This document shows positions 37,165-45,134 of a stretch of DNA of 64,000 nt, one piece after another (position 1 is the first letter of the stretch; the number at the start of each line of letters is the position of its first letter). Source of the DNA: HXMU1420-2 sp034670145 (lineage in GTDB: Bacteria; Pseudomonadota; Alphaproteobacteria; Rhodobacterales; Rhodobacteraceae). Where the stretch lies: positions 61,875 through 125,874 of the forward strand of contig JAXMOA010000019.1 of assembly GCA_034670145.1 (NCBI GenBank), read 5' to 3'. Below the pieces are notes generated by a model, which was not told where the DNA came from, ran no database searches, and saw nothing but the letters and a program-made list of their open reading frames with translations. A program made the position numbers and the translations under genes.

Positions 37165-38377
37165 TGGGGCGCTGAGCGGCATATCTGCGTAGCCCTATCC
37201 ATAGTGAGAGCGAGCTAAGCAGAAAATAGAGCGAAATAAACCAAAACTGCTGCTCCAACCCGATACCCATGTCAATCATCAGCCCGGTCACGCCGGGACC
37301 AATGGCAGATCCAAGGACCATCACTGCCGCCGCCATCGCCTTGATTGAACCAATATGGCGTGTCCCGAAATACTCTGCCCAAAACGCATTGGGCAGTGTC
37401 GCGTTGCCGCCGGTTGTCAGGGCCATGCATACCAGACCGGCCAGAGCCAGAATTGGGCCATGGGCGACAGAGTAGAGAACAAATGCCAGGATCATGGGCA
37501 GTTGATAGGTGGGCATCAATCGCGTGGTGCCAAACCTGTCCAAGGCCCAGCCATAGGCCATCATCGCTCCGATTGCTCCAAAGGTGTAAACCGGGAACAT
37601 GGCGACCAGTTCCAAATGCGCCCAACCCTTGATCTCGGCAAAATGCACCTGATGGAAAAAGAATGCTGTGCCAAATGCAGAGGGGCCCAGAATTGCTGGC
37701 ACCATGAACCAGAACAATGGATGGCGCAGTGTTTCCATTCGGGTCCAGTGCCGGTTTCCCATCCCCAGACTGGCCTGGCTTTCAGCAATGGATTGCGGCG
37801 TGCGTTCTTCTCGCAGTAGTCGAATTAGGAGCGGAGCCCCCGCCAGACAGACTACCCCACATACAACCCACAAAATCCGCCAATCAAACAGGACCAACAA
37901 ACTCACAAACAGGATCGGCAATACAGCTTCGCCAACGGAAAACCCTAGTGTTGCGATAGACAGCGCCCGACCACGTGTCGCCACAAACCACCGGGCCATT
38001 GCGACAACTGCTGTGTGGGAACACATGCCCTGACCAAACAAGCGCAGCAAAAACACCGAAAAAGGTAGCAACCAAACGACAGGATTGATGGCCATGAAGA
38101 TGCAGGCCAGGGCCAATCCGGCCAATACAATGGGACCAAGCAGGCGCACGCGAAACCGGTCGGTCAAACCGCCGGCCCAGACCATCACCACAGCTGAGGC
38201 AGTGGTTCCCAACGAATAAATTCCGCCCCATGCGCCATGGCTAAGATCAAAGGTGGCCCGGATTTCCCCGGCAAAGATCGAGATAAAAAACGTCTGCCCG
38301 AAACTGGACAAGAACGTCAACAAAGCACCAGCACCCAGCCAGGGCGCATTGCGGGACACAAAATTTAGAATGGACAT
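37148..38377 (-). CDS. Major facilitator superfamily transporter
   Basis: 409 residues with about 12 hydrophobic helices in two halves. The loop 2-3 motif GGLTDRFRVRLLG matches the MFS signature. The substrate is unknown; the sequence resembles the monocarboxylate/oxalate-formate-like branch. ATG at 38377 is chosen since AGAGG precedes it and the preceding codons are hydrophilic and untypical. Confidence 0.85.
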   Translation of the reverse strand: MSILNFVSRNAPWLGAGALLTFLSSFGQTFFISIFAGEIRATFDLSHGAWGGIYSLGTTASAVVMVWAGGLTDRFRVRLLGPIVLAGLALACIFMAINPVVWLLPFSVFLLRLFGQGMCSHTAVVAMARWFVATRGRALSIATLGFSVGEAVLPILFVSLLVLFDWRILWVVCGVVCLAGAPLLIRLLREERTPQSIAESQASLGMGNRHWTRMETLRHPLFWFMVPAILGPSAFGTAFFFHQVHFAEIKGWAHLELVAMFPVYTFGAIGAMMAYGWALDRFGTTRLMPTYQLPMILAFVLYSVAHGPILALAGLVCMALTTGGNATLPNAFWAEYFGTRHIGSIKAMAAAVMVLGSAIGPGVTGLMIDMGIGLEQQFWFISLYFLLSSLSLWIGLRRYAAQRPINAAA

Positions 38378-38428
38378 GCATCGCCTCTGCCCGTCCTGAG
38401 GGCTCAAGGCAAGGGCAATTTTCCAGGG

Positions 38429-39736
38429 TTACAAAACGTAACGGCTGACATCCGCAGACCGCGCCAAATCACCGATGTTTTTCTCGACAAACGTGGCATC
38501 GACCGTCACGGCCTGCCCGGCCTGATCCGGCGCCGAAAAGGACAGCTCCTCAAACACGCGCTCGATCACGGTATACAGACGCCGCGCTCCTATGTTTTCG
38601 ACCGATTGATTCACATCCGCAGCAATCCGCGCCAATGCAGCAATGCCATCTTCTGTAAAACTGACCTCGACTTCTTCTGTTCCCATCAATGCGGTGTATT
38701 GCAGGGTCAAGGCGTTGTCCGTCTCGGTCAGGATCCGCACAAAATCGGATTCCGTGAGGGCCTGTAGTTCTACCCGGATGGGCAACCGACCCTGCAATTC
38801 GGGCAGCAAATCGGACGGTTTGGCGACATGAAACGCACCTGAGGCAATGAACAGGATGTGATCTGTCTTGATCGGGCCATGTTTGGTGCTCACCACCGTG
38901 CCTTCGACCAAAGGCAACAAATCGCGCTGAACACCTTCTCGGCTTACATCACCGCCGCGCGTGTCGGATCGCACGCAAACTTTGTCGATTTCGTCCAAGA
39001 ACACGATCCCGTTCTGCTCGACCGCTTCCATGGCCACGCGATTGACCGTTTCGTCATCCAGCAGTTTGTCAGCTTCCTCGCCAATGAGGACCTCATAACT
39101 CTCTGCAACGCTCATCCGTTTTCGGACCTTGCGACCGCCAAACGCTTTGCCAAACATATCGCCCAAGTTCAGCATACCCATGTTCATCCCGGGTTGACCC
39201 GGAATGTCCATCATGGACATTGGATTCGAGCTGTCGGCCAGTTCCAGCTCGATCATCTTGTCATCCAGTTCACCCGATTTCAGTTTCTTTCGAAACATCT
39301 CGCGGGTGCCTTCTCTTGCATCTTCGCCTGCGAGGGCTTCGATGACACGTTCTTCGGCGGCCTTGTGGGCGCTTGCTTTGACATCTTCACGCATGTGTTC
39401 GCGCACTTGGAGGATCGCATTATCCACCAAATCTCGGATAATCTGCTCCACATCCCGCCCGACGTAGCCTACCTCGGTGAATTTTGTCGCCTCAACCTTG
39501 ATGAAAGGCGCCCGGGCCAATTTCGCCAGCCGGCGGCTGATCTCGGTCTTGCCGACACCAGTGGGACCAATCATCAAAATGTTCTTGGGATAAACCTCAT
39601 CGCGCAGATCATCCGCCAATTGTTTGCGCCGCCACCGATTGCGGAGCGCGACGGCCACGGCCCGTTTTGCGTCATTTTGCCCGATAATGAACCGGTCCAA
39701 TTCGCTGACGATTTCCCGAGGTGTCAGATCTGTCAT
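38429..39736 (-). CDS. hslU: HslU ATPase of the HslUV protease
   Basis: 435 residues; AAA+ unfoldase with Walker A GPTGVGKTEISRR, Walker B VFLDEIDKV and the pore motif GYVGRDVE. It unfolds substrates for HslV. ATG at 39736 follows AAGGA by 7 nt; the longer frame is not needed. It lies 26 bp downstream of hslV in the same operon. Confidence 0.96.
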   Translation of the reverse strand: MTDLTPREIVSELDRFIIGQNDAKRAVAVALRNRWRRKQLADDLRDEVYPKNILMIGPTGVGKTEISRRLAKLARAPFIKVEATKFTEVGYVGRDVEQIIRDLVDNAILQVREHMREDVKASAHKAAEERVIEALAGEDAREGTREMFRKKLKSGELDDKMIELELADSSNPMSMMDIPGQPGMNMGMLNLGDMFGKAFGGRKVRKRMSVAESYEVLIGEEADKLLDDETVNRVAMEAVEQNGIVFLDEIDKVCVRSDTRGGDVSREGVQRDLLPLVEGTVVSTKHGPIKTDHILFIASGAFHVAKPSDLLPELQGRLPIRVELQALTESDFVRILTETDNALTLQYTALMGTEEVEVSFTEDGIAALARIAADVNQSVENIGARRLYTVIERVFEELSFSAPDQAGQAVTVDATFVEKNIGDLARSADVSRYVL

Positions 39737-39762
39737 TTCATCGTCCTTTCTCAGCACCAGCC

Positions 39763-40314
39763 TCAGGCTGAAATGCTCTCAACCGTCAGGTTTCCGTTCG
39801 TGTAGACACAGATATCGGAAGCAATCGCCATAGCAGCCCGCGCCACTTCTTCGGCGGATTTGTCGCTATCCATCATCGCTCGTGCTGCTGCGAGGGCATA
39901 GTTTCCGCCGGAACCGATTGCGGCCACTTCATGCTCTGGTTCCAGCACATCGCCGGCACCTGTGATGACCAGTAGCTCTTTGCCGTCGGTCACAATCAAC
40001 ATTGCTTCCAGCTTTTGCAGATACTTGTCTGTCCGCCAATCCTTGGCCAACTCAACACTTGCCCGCGCCAACTGCCCTGGGGTTGCTTCCAATTTGGCTT
40101 CCAGTCGCTCCAACAGCGTGAACGCATCTGCGGTTGAGCCTGCAAAACCGGCGACCACATCAAATCCACCAGGGCTCAGCCGTCGCACTTTGCGCGCTGT
40201 GCCTTTGATTACCGTTTGTCCCAACGACACTTGCCCATCACCAGCAATCACCACCTGGCCGTCTTTTTTGACACCAATAATTGTTGTGCCGTGCCAACCT
40301 GGAAAATCCTGCAT
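39763..40314 (-). CDS. hslV: HslV peptidase of the HslUV protease
   Basis: 183 residues; the catalytic N-terminal threonine (Thr10 in HGTTIIGV) follows a short propeptide MQDFPGWHG. The Gly- and Ser-rich segment AAIGSGGNYALAAARAM is typical. GGAGG is 6 nt before the ATG at 40314. The frame is open to 40908 but that extension is antisense to the neighbouring gene and has no HslV similarity. Confidence 0.95.
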   Translation of the reverse strand: MQDFPGWHGTTIIGVKKDGQVVIAGDGQVSLGQTVIKGTARKVRRLSPGGFDVVAGFAGSTADAFTLLERLEAKLEATPGQLARASVELAKDWRTDKYLQKLEAMLIVTDGKELLVITGAGDVLEPEHEVAAIGSGGNYALAAARAMMDSDKSAEEVARAAMAIASDICVYTNGNLTVESISA

Positions 40315-40410
40315 CGCTGCCTCCGTTTGCTGGCGACCTATATGGAGGTGGGACTCAACAGGCACAAGGGCATGGTTGTTCGTCTCAGTTTCAACCCATA
40401 GTTTGCGTCC

Positions 40411-41352
40411 ATGACACATGCGGACCTGACCCTTTATCTCGACCCTGATCTCAGAGCCAGCGCCCAGGCAGGGCGCCACAATTTCATTTCGCTCATGGTC
40501 TCGGTCGCGCAGGATGCAGGCTTTGCCGTCAGCTATCGGGCCAACACGCCTGATGAACGTCGCGCGGCCAAAACACGCCCTGGTCAATCGCTGAGCCACA
40601 TGGAGCCTCCGCCAAATGAGCGTGGTTTGACCTTTCGTAGGGTCTATTATTACCCCTTTTGGGCAATCGAACCGACCGAAAAGCGGTGGAATTGGCGTGT
40701 CGCCCGGACCGAGTTCGACCCAGGTTCTGTGCCACGAAAGCAGGCCAATACGTTCTTTGCCCGCTGGCAAACCCGGCTGTTCGACGGTGTTGCACAAACG
40801 GCCGCCCGGGAGGGATATGTCTATGTCCCCCTTCAAGGCCGGCTGCGTGATCACCGCTCGTTCCAATCCTGTACGCCGCTGCAAATGATAGAAAATGTGT
40901 TGGAGCATGACTCCAGGCGTCCAATCGTTGCGACCCTACACCCCAAAGAGACCTACAGCCGCGCCGAAATTGACCAACTCCACGCGCTTGCCCGACGATT
41001 TCCCCGGCTCCGGGTGGAAACGGGTCAAATGCAGCGTTGGCTTACGGGTTGTGATTATGTTGTCACGCAAAATTCATCTGCAGCATTTGCGGGGTATTTC
41101 TTCGAAAAACCGGCTGTTTTATTTGCGCAAATAGACTTCGCCCATATTGCTAACCAGGTCCGGCTGATGGGAGCGGAGGAGGCTATTCAGTCGGTCACGG
41201 ATAGTGAACCGGACTATAGCGGCTACATTCATTGGTTCTGGCAAAAAATGTCGATAAATGCAGGGCGTCCAAACGCCAAAGACCAAATCGCCAAGGCGTT
41301 TCAGCGTGGTGGTTGGCCTATTGACGCCAACAGGCCGTCCCAAAACAAGTAA
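40411..41352 (+). CDS. Unrecognised conserved protein, possibly capsule-synthesis-like
   Basis: 313 residues without signal peptide or membrane helix. Segments such as PIVATLHPKETYSRAEIDQL and GCDYVVTQNSSAAFAGYFFE are reminiscent of capsule polysaccharide export or glycosyltransferase-B-type folds, but I cannot name a family with confidence. Many Arg, Trp and Tyr residues occur in the first half. It is divergent from hslV and stands alone, ending at a shared terminator. Confidence 0.6.
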   Translation: MTHADLTLYLDPDLRASAQAGRHNFISLMVSVAQDAGFAVSYRANTPDERRAAKTRPGQSLSHMEPPPNERGLTFRRVYYYPFWAIEPTEKRWNWRVARTEFDPGSVPRKQANTFFARWQTRLFDGVAQTAAREGYVYVPLQGRLRDHRSFQSCTPLQMIENVLEHDSRRPIVATLHPKETYSRAEIDQLHALARRFPRLRVETGQMQRWLTGCDYVVTQNSSAAFAGYFFEKPAVLFAQIDFAHIANQVRLMGAEEAIQSVTDSEPDYSGYIHWFWQKMSINAGRPNAKDQIAKAFQRGGWPIDANRPSQNK

Positions 41353-41377
41353 GGCGCGCAAACATCCGTTGCGCGCC
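41353..41377. terminator. Bidirectional stem-loop terminator
   Basis: GGCGCGCAA (41353-41361) pairs exactly with TTGCGCGCC (41369-41377) around a 7-nt loop. It lies between convergent ends of the unrecognised gene and trxA; T-rich sequence follows on the minus strand. Confidence 0.75.
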
Positions 41378-41405
41378 CCTAATTCCTGTCTGACTGGGCA
41401 GAGCC

Positions 41406-41726
41406 TTAGATCGACTCGTCAATCCAGCTTTGCAACGCAGCCTTGGGTGCCGCGCCAGCGCGGTTTGAAACAACCTCGCCATCTTTGAAGATAAACAGCG
41501 CGGGAATCCCTCTTACGCCCAAGCTCGCCGCGGCATTCGGGTTCGAATCCACGTCTACTTTGGCGATTTTCACTTTTCCTTCATAAGCGGTCGAAATCTC
41601 TTCCAGTGCGGGGCCGATCTGTTTGCATGGGCCACACCATTCGGCCCAGAAATCGACAACCACCGGGATGTCAGAGTTGCGGACTTCGGCGTCAAACGTA
41701 TCATCTGTCACAGCTACGGTGGACAT
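41406..41726 (-). CDS. trxA: Thioredoxin
   Basis: 106 residues with the redox motif WCGPC (Cys31, Cys34) and the cis-Pro segment GIPALFIF. General cytoplasmic disulfide reductase. It is downstream of addA by 39 bp, an arrangement common in alphaproteobacteria. Confidence 0.96.
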   Translation of the reverse strand: MSTVAVTDDTFDAEVRNSDIPVVVDFWAEWCGPCKQIGPALEEISTAYEGKVKIAKVDVDSNPNAAASLGVRGIPALFIFKDGEVVSNRAGAAPKAALQSWIDESI

Positions 41727-41765
41727 GAGGGTGTCTCCAAAATGGGGAAGGTTCGGGGATCAAAC

Positions 41766-44700
41766 CTAGGAACCGTCCTCGCTCACGTCAAGACATCCTG
41801 TGCGTGCCAAGGCATCTGTCACAAGATCGTGTGGTATGCGCATAAGCTCTGCGGTGCGGGTCCAGACTATCGCCGTTTCAATGCCCCGGTCGGGATAGAT
41901 TTGAGCCAAAGCATGGGCATAGGCGCCCAACTGACGCAAAACGCCTTCGGGGCATTGGGCTGCTGTATCAGGGATGACCATGTTTGATTTGAAATCGACG
42001 GCCAAAACATGATCCTGAGAAACGATCAAACGATCAATGACTCCCTGCAAGCGGCGCGCGCCAAAGCCACTGGAAACGCCGACTTCGGCCAGTGATTCGC
42101 TGTCGAACAGAAACGCCAAATGCTCTGCGTCCAGTAGTTTTTCTACTTCCTCAATAATGCCCGGGTCGTGGTCCGCTCCCAACAACTGCTTTGCGATCCG
42201 CGCTCGATCTGCCCGTTTCACCGCAGGCAAATGTTCCAGCAAGCTGTGTATCGCCGTGCCTCTTCGAGTCGCTTCTTCTTGATCCCTGCCGGCCTCGCCG
42301 GGCAAGGCCTTGGCGCCTCCCAAATCCGAAGGCTTCACTATCTCTGGAGCAACAGGACGATCAGCGATGAAAACCGGCGGTTCTGACAGCTCATGCGATG
42401 TGGGTGTTTCAATGGCGTTCACGGTTTCGGCCATTGGGATCGAGTCCCATTTCAGGTTCTCTAGCCGTAATCCACGCCCACCGGGCATCGGCGCAGCCTT
42501 TGCGCCCAATTCAACCATGGCGGCAGATACGTCTTCGTACCAACTCTCGCCAGCGTCGCCGGTTTTTCCGGCTGCGGCGACGATCAACCATTTTTCTGCC
42601 CTGGTTAGAGCCACATATAGTAGTCTATCCCGCTCCTGGACCTCTTTTTGTAACTGTTCTTCTCGCACAGTTCGCAGCGCATCTGGCATGTCCGGTTTTG
42701 CAGGCTTCCAAAATGGCACATCCCCAGCCATCAAGATGTCAGAACCTGTCGGCATCCGCCGTTTGGCCGTGTCTGGCAGGATCACGATCGGCGCCTCCAG
42801 CCCTTTGGCCCCATGGACCGTCATGACCCGGATCAAATTGCCCGACGTATCGCTTTGGCGTTTGATTTCCAGATCATTGGTTTCCATCCAGACCAGAAAA
42901 CCGGTCAAGCTTGGCACCTGGTTCTGCTCATAGGCCAAGGCCTGAGACAACAGGGCATTGATTCCATCCTCGGCCTCCTGCCCTAGCCTGGCCAACATCA
43001 ACTGCCGGCCCCTGTGACGCGTCAATATCCTTTCGATCAGATCATAGGGCCGCAAAAAGTCGGCCCGCCCGCGCAAATCATCCAGAACGGCCAGCGTTGC
43101 GGCAAACTCTTCCCTCCTTGCGCGCAAGGCTTGCCACAAAAACACCTCCGCCCGCTTGTGCGCCAAATCAAACAGCGCTTGCTCGCTCCACCCAAACAAG
43201 GGAGAACGCAGCGCCTCAGCCAATGACAGGTCGTCCTCTGGAGTTGCCAGGAACCGCAGGACCGAGGCCAGGTCCCGAACTGCCAGCTCCGCTCCAACCC
43301 GCAGTCGGTCCGCGCCGGCAATTGGTAACCCTTTGGCTTTGCAGGCTCTGATAATTTCTGAAAAGAGATCTGAGCGCCGCTGCAACAAGACCAGAAAATC
43401 ACCGGCCCGAACGGTCCGTCGCAAATAGGTTCCAGGCTCTGGTCCATCGACCGAAATTGTCTCTTCGTCGGTTAGCATTTGATGAATTTGGTTGGCGACA
43501 AGCTCGGCCAGAACGCGGGTATGATGATGTGGGCTGGGCCGATCCACCGGATCTGTCCAATGGCCTTCTTCCACCGTTCCCGATTCTGATACGACGGGCC
43601 AAAGATCCACCCGCCCGGGCATGCCAGACTTGAACGCTTTGTGCCGCTCATCAACGGCAAAACCAGAGTCTGTCTTGGACAAAAACACCTGATCCACCAG
43701 TTCCAAGATCGTGGCTGATGACCTGAAACTATACGCCAGCGTCAAGTCTTGCAGATCTGACCCCACCTCGCGAAACCGCTGGGCAAAATCAGATCGCATC
43801 CGGGTAAATTCCTGCGGATCCGCACCCTGGAAAGAATAGATTGACTGCTTTTGGTCGCCGACGACAAACAGCGTCCTGCCTCCATCTCGGGCGCCTTCGC
43901 CGGATGTAAACTCCCGCGCGAGTTTCTCGATTATGTCCCACTGCGCGGGGCTGGTATCCTGTGCCTCATCAACCAGGATATGATCAATCCCACCGTCCAG
44001 TTTGTAGAGCACCCATTCGGACATCTCAGAGCTATGCAGCAGCCGCCGCGTCAGCTGGATAAGATCGTCAAAATCCAACCAGCCTTGCATTTGTTTGCGT
44101 TGCTCCAGCTTGGTCAGAAAAGCCGTCGCAAACCGCGACAGGACTTGGGCCTTGTCCAGTGCCATCACGGCCAAACGCCGCGCTCGTGTCGCCTCGACCC
44201 GCAACATCAGATCCTGCAATGGCGGCAGGTCTCCACCTAAAGCGGTCTGGCACCCTTTGGTGGGAAACGAACTCAGCTTGGCCGCATAGGGCGTCTTGGC
44301 GGTCTCTCCAAACAAAAACAGCTTTTCCAGGTCAGGCAGATCCGACTGGTCAAACCGGGTTATGCGCCGTAGCACCTCGGCCGCCTTGGCATCTGTCTTT
44401 TTCTGACCAGCCAGAACGGGCACAATCCGCTCGAACAAGGCGGCCTCTGCTCCCAGAAAGACCTCTGCGGCGAGATCCGAAGGGCCTATTCCCTGGGGCC
44501 CCAGTCCCAGAACCTCCGCAACCTTTGCCCTGTCAAAGGGCATCTCAAATGCTTCGCGTCGGCTGACAATGTTGATAACCAGCTCGGGCAAGCTTTGATC
44601 CGATACATGCCGACACAGCGCTTCGACCAACTCGCGGTCCGGCCCCTCTGCCATTTCGTCCAAGATTTCAGCCCGCAACAGATCTGCGGCGCGATCATCC

Positions 44701-45134
44701 ATTTCCCGAAAAGCAGGGCTTACGCCGGCCTCCAAAGGAAACCGGCGCAACAATCCTGCACAGAAGGAATGGATGGTCTGAATCTTCAGGCCGCCTGGTG
44801 TTTCGATCGCTTTGGCAAACAAGGTTCGCGCCCGACGCAATTGATCTGCGGGCAAATCATCACCGACACCCAAATCGGACAATATTTGACGCAAAGAAGC
44901 GTCCTTCAACATTGCCCATTCACCCAAACGCCGAAACAGCCGGTTTTGCATCTCTCCTGCGGCCGCCTTGGTATAGGTTAGACACAGGATCTTCTGTGGG
45001 TCCGTGCCCCCCAACAACAAACGCGCCACCCGGTCGGTCAAAACGCGCGTTTTGCCTGATCCGGCGTTGGCGGCGAGCCACGTATTCAAATCTGGTTGCG
45101 CAGCCAGGTTTTGGCGTTCTGTTGCTTCGTTCAC
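41766..45134 (-). CDS. addA: Double-strand break repair helicase AddA
   Basis: 1122 residues. UvrD-like helicase with Walker A ANAGSGKTRVLTDRVARLL near the N-terminus, DEAQDTS as motif II, and a C-terminal nuclease region that includes LAVDFKSN. With AddB it processes broken DNA ends for recombination. The start is GTG at 45134, overlapping the addB stop as GTGA and preceded by GAGAGGA. The longer frame to 45173 lies inside addB. Confidence 0.95.
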   Translation of the reverse strand: MNEATERQNLAAQPDLNTWLAANAGSGKTRVLTDRVARLLLGGTDPQKILCLTYTKAAAGEMQNRLFRRLGEWAMLKDASLRQILSDLGVGDDLPADQLRRARTLFAKAIETPGGLKIQTIHSFCAGLLRRFPLEAGVSPAFREMDDRAADLLRAEILDEMAEGPDRELVEALCRHVSDQSLPELVINIVSRREAFEMPFDRAKVAEVLGLGPQGIGPSDLAAEVFLGAEAALFERIVPVLAGQKKTDAKAAEVLRRITRFDQSDLPDLEKLFLFGETAKTPYAAKLSSFPTKGCQTALGGDLPPLQDLMLRVEATRARRLAVMALDKAQVLSRFATAFLTKLEQRKQMQGWLDFDDLIQLTRRLLHSSEMSEWVLYKLDGGIDHILVDEAQDTSPAQWDIIEKLAREFTSGEGARDGGRTLFVVGDQKQSIYSFQGADPQEFTRMRSDFAQRFREVGSDLQDLTLAYSFRSSATILELVDQVFLSKTDSGFAVDERHKAFKSGMPGRVDLWPVVSESGTVEEGHWTDPVDRPSPHHHTRVLAELVANQIHQMLTDEETISVDGPEPGTYLRRTVRAGDFLVLLQRRSDLFSEIIRACKAKGLPIAGADRLRVGAELAVRDLASVLRFLATPEDDLSLAEALRSPLFGWSEQALFDLAHKRAEVFLWQALRARREEFAATLAVLDDLRGRADFLRPYDLIERILTRHRGRQLMLARLGQEAEDGINALLSQALAYEQNQVPSLTGFLVWMETNDLEIKRQSDTSGNLIRVMTVHGAKGLEAPIVILPDTAKRRMPTGSDILMAGDVPFWKPAKPDMPDALRTVREEQLQKEVQERDRLLYVALTRAEKWLIVAAAGKTGDAGESWYEDVSAAMVELGAKAAPMPGGRGLRLENLKWDSIPMAETVNAIETPTSHELSEPPVFIADRPVAPEIVKPSDLGGAKALPGEAGRDQEEATRRGTAIHSLLEHLPAVKRADRARIAKQLLGADHDPGIIEEVEKLLDAEHLAFLFDSESLAEVGVSSGFGARRLQGVIDRLIVSQDHVLAVDFKSNMVIPDTAAQCPEGVLRQLGAYAHALAQIYPDRGIETAIVWTRTAELMRIPHDLVTDALARTGCLDVSEDGS

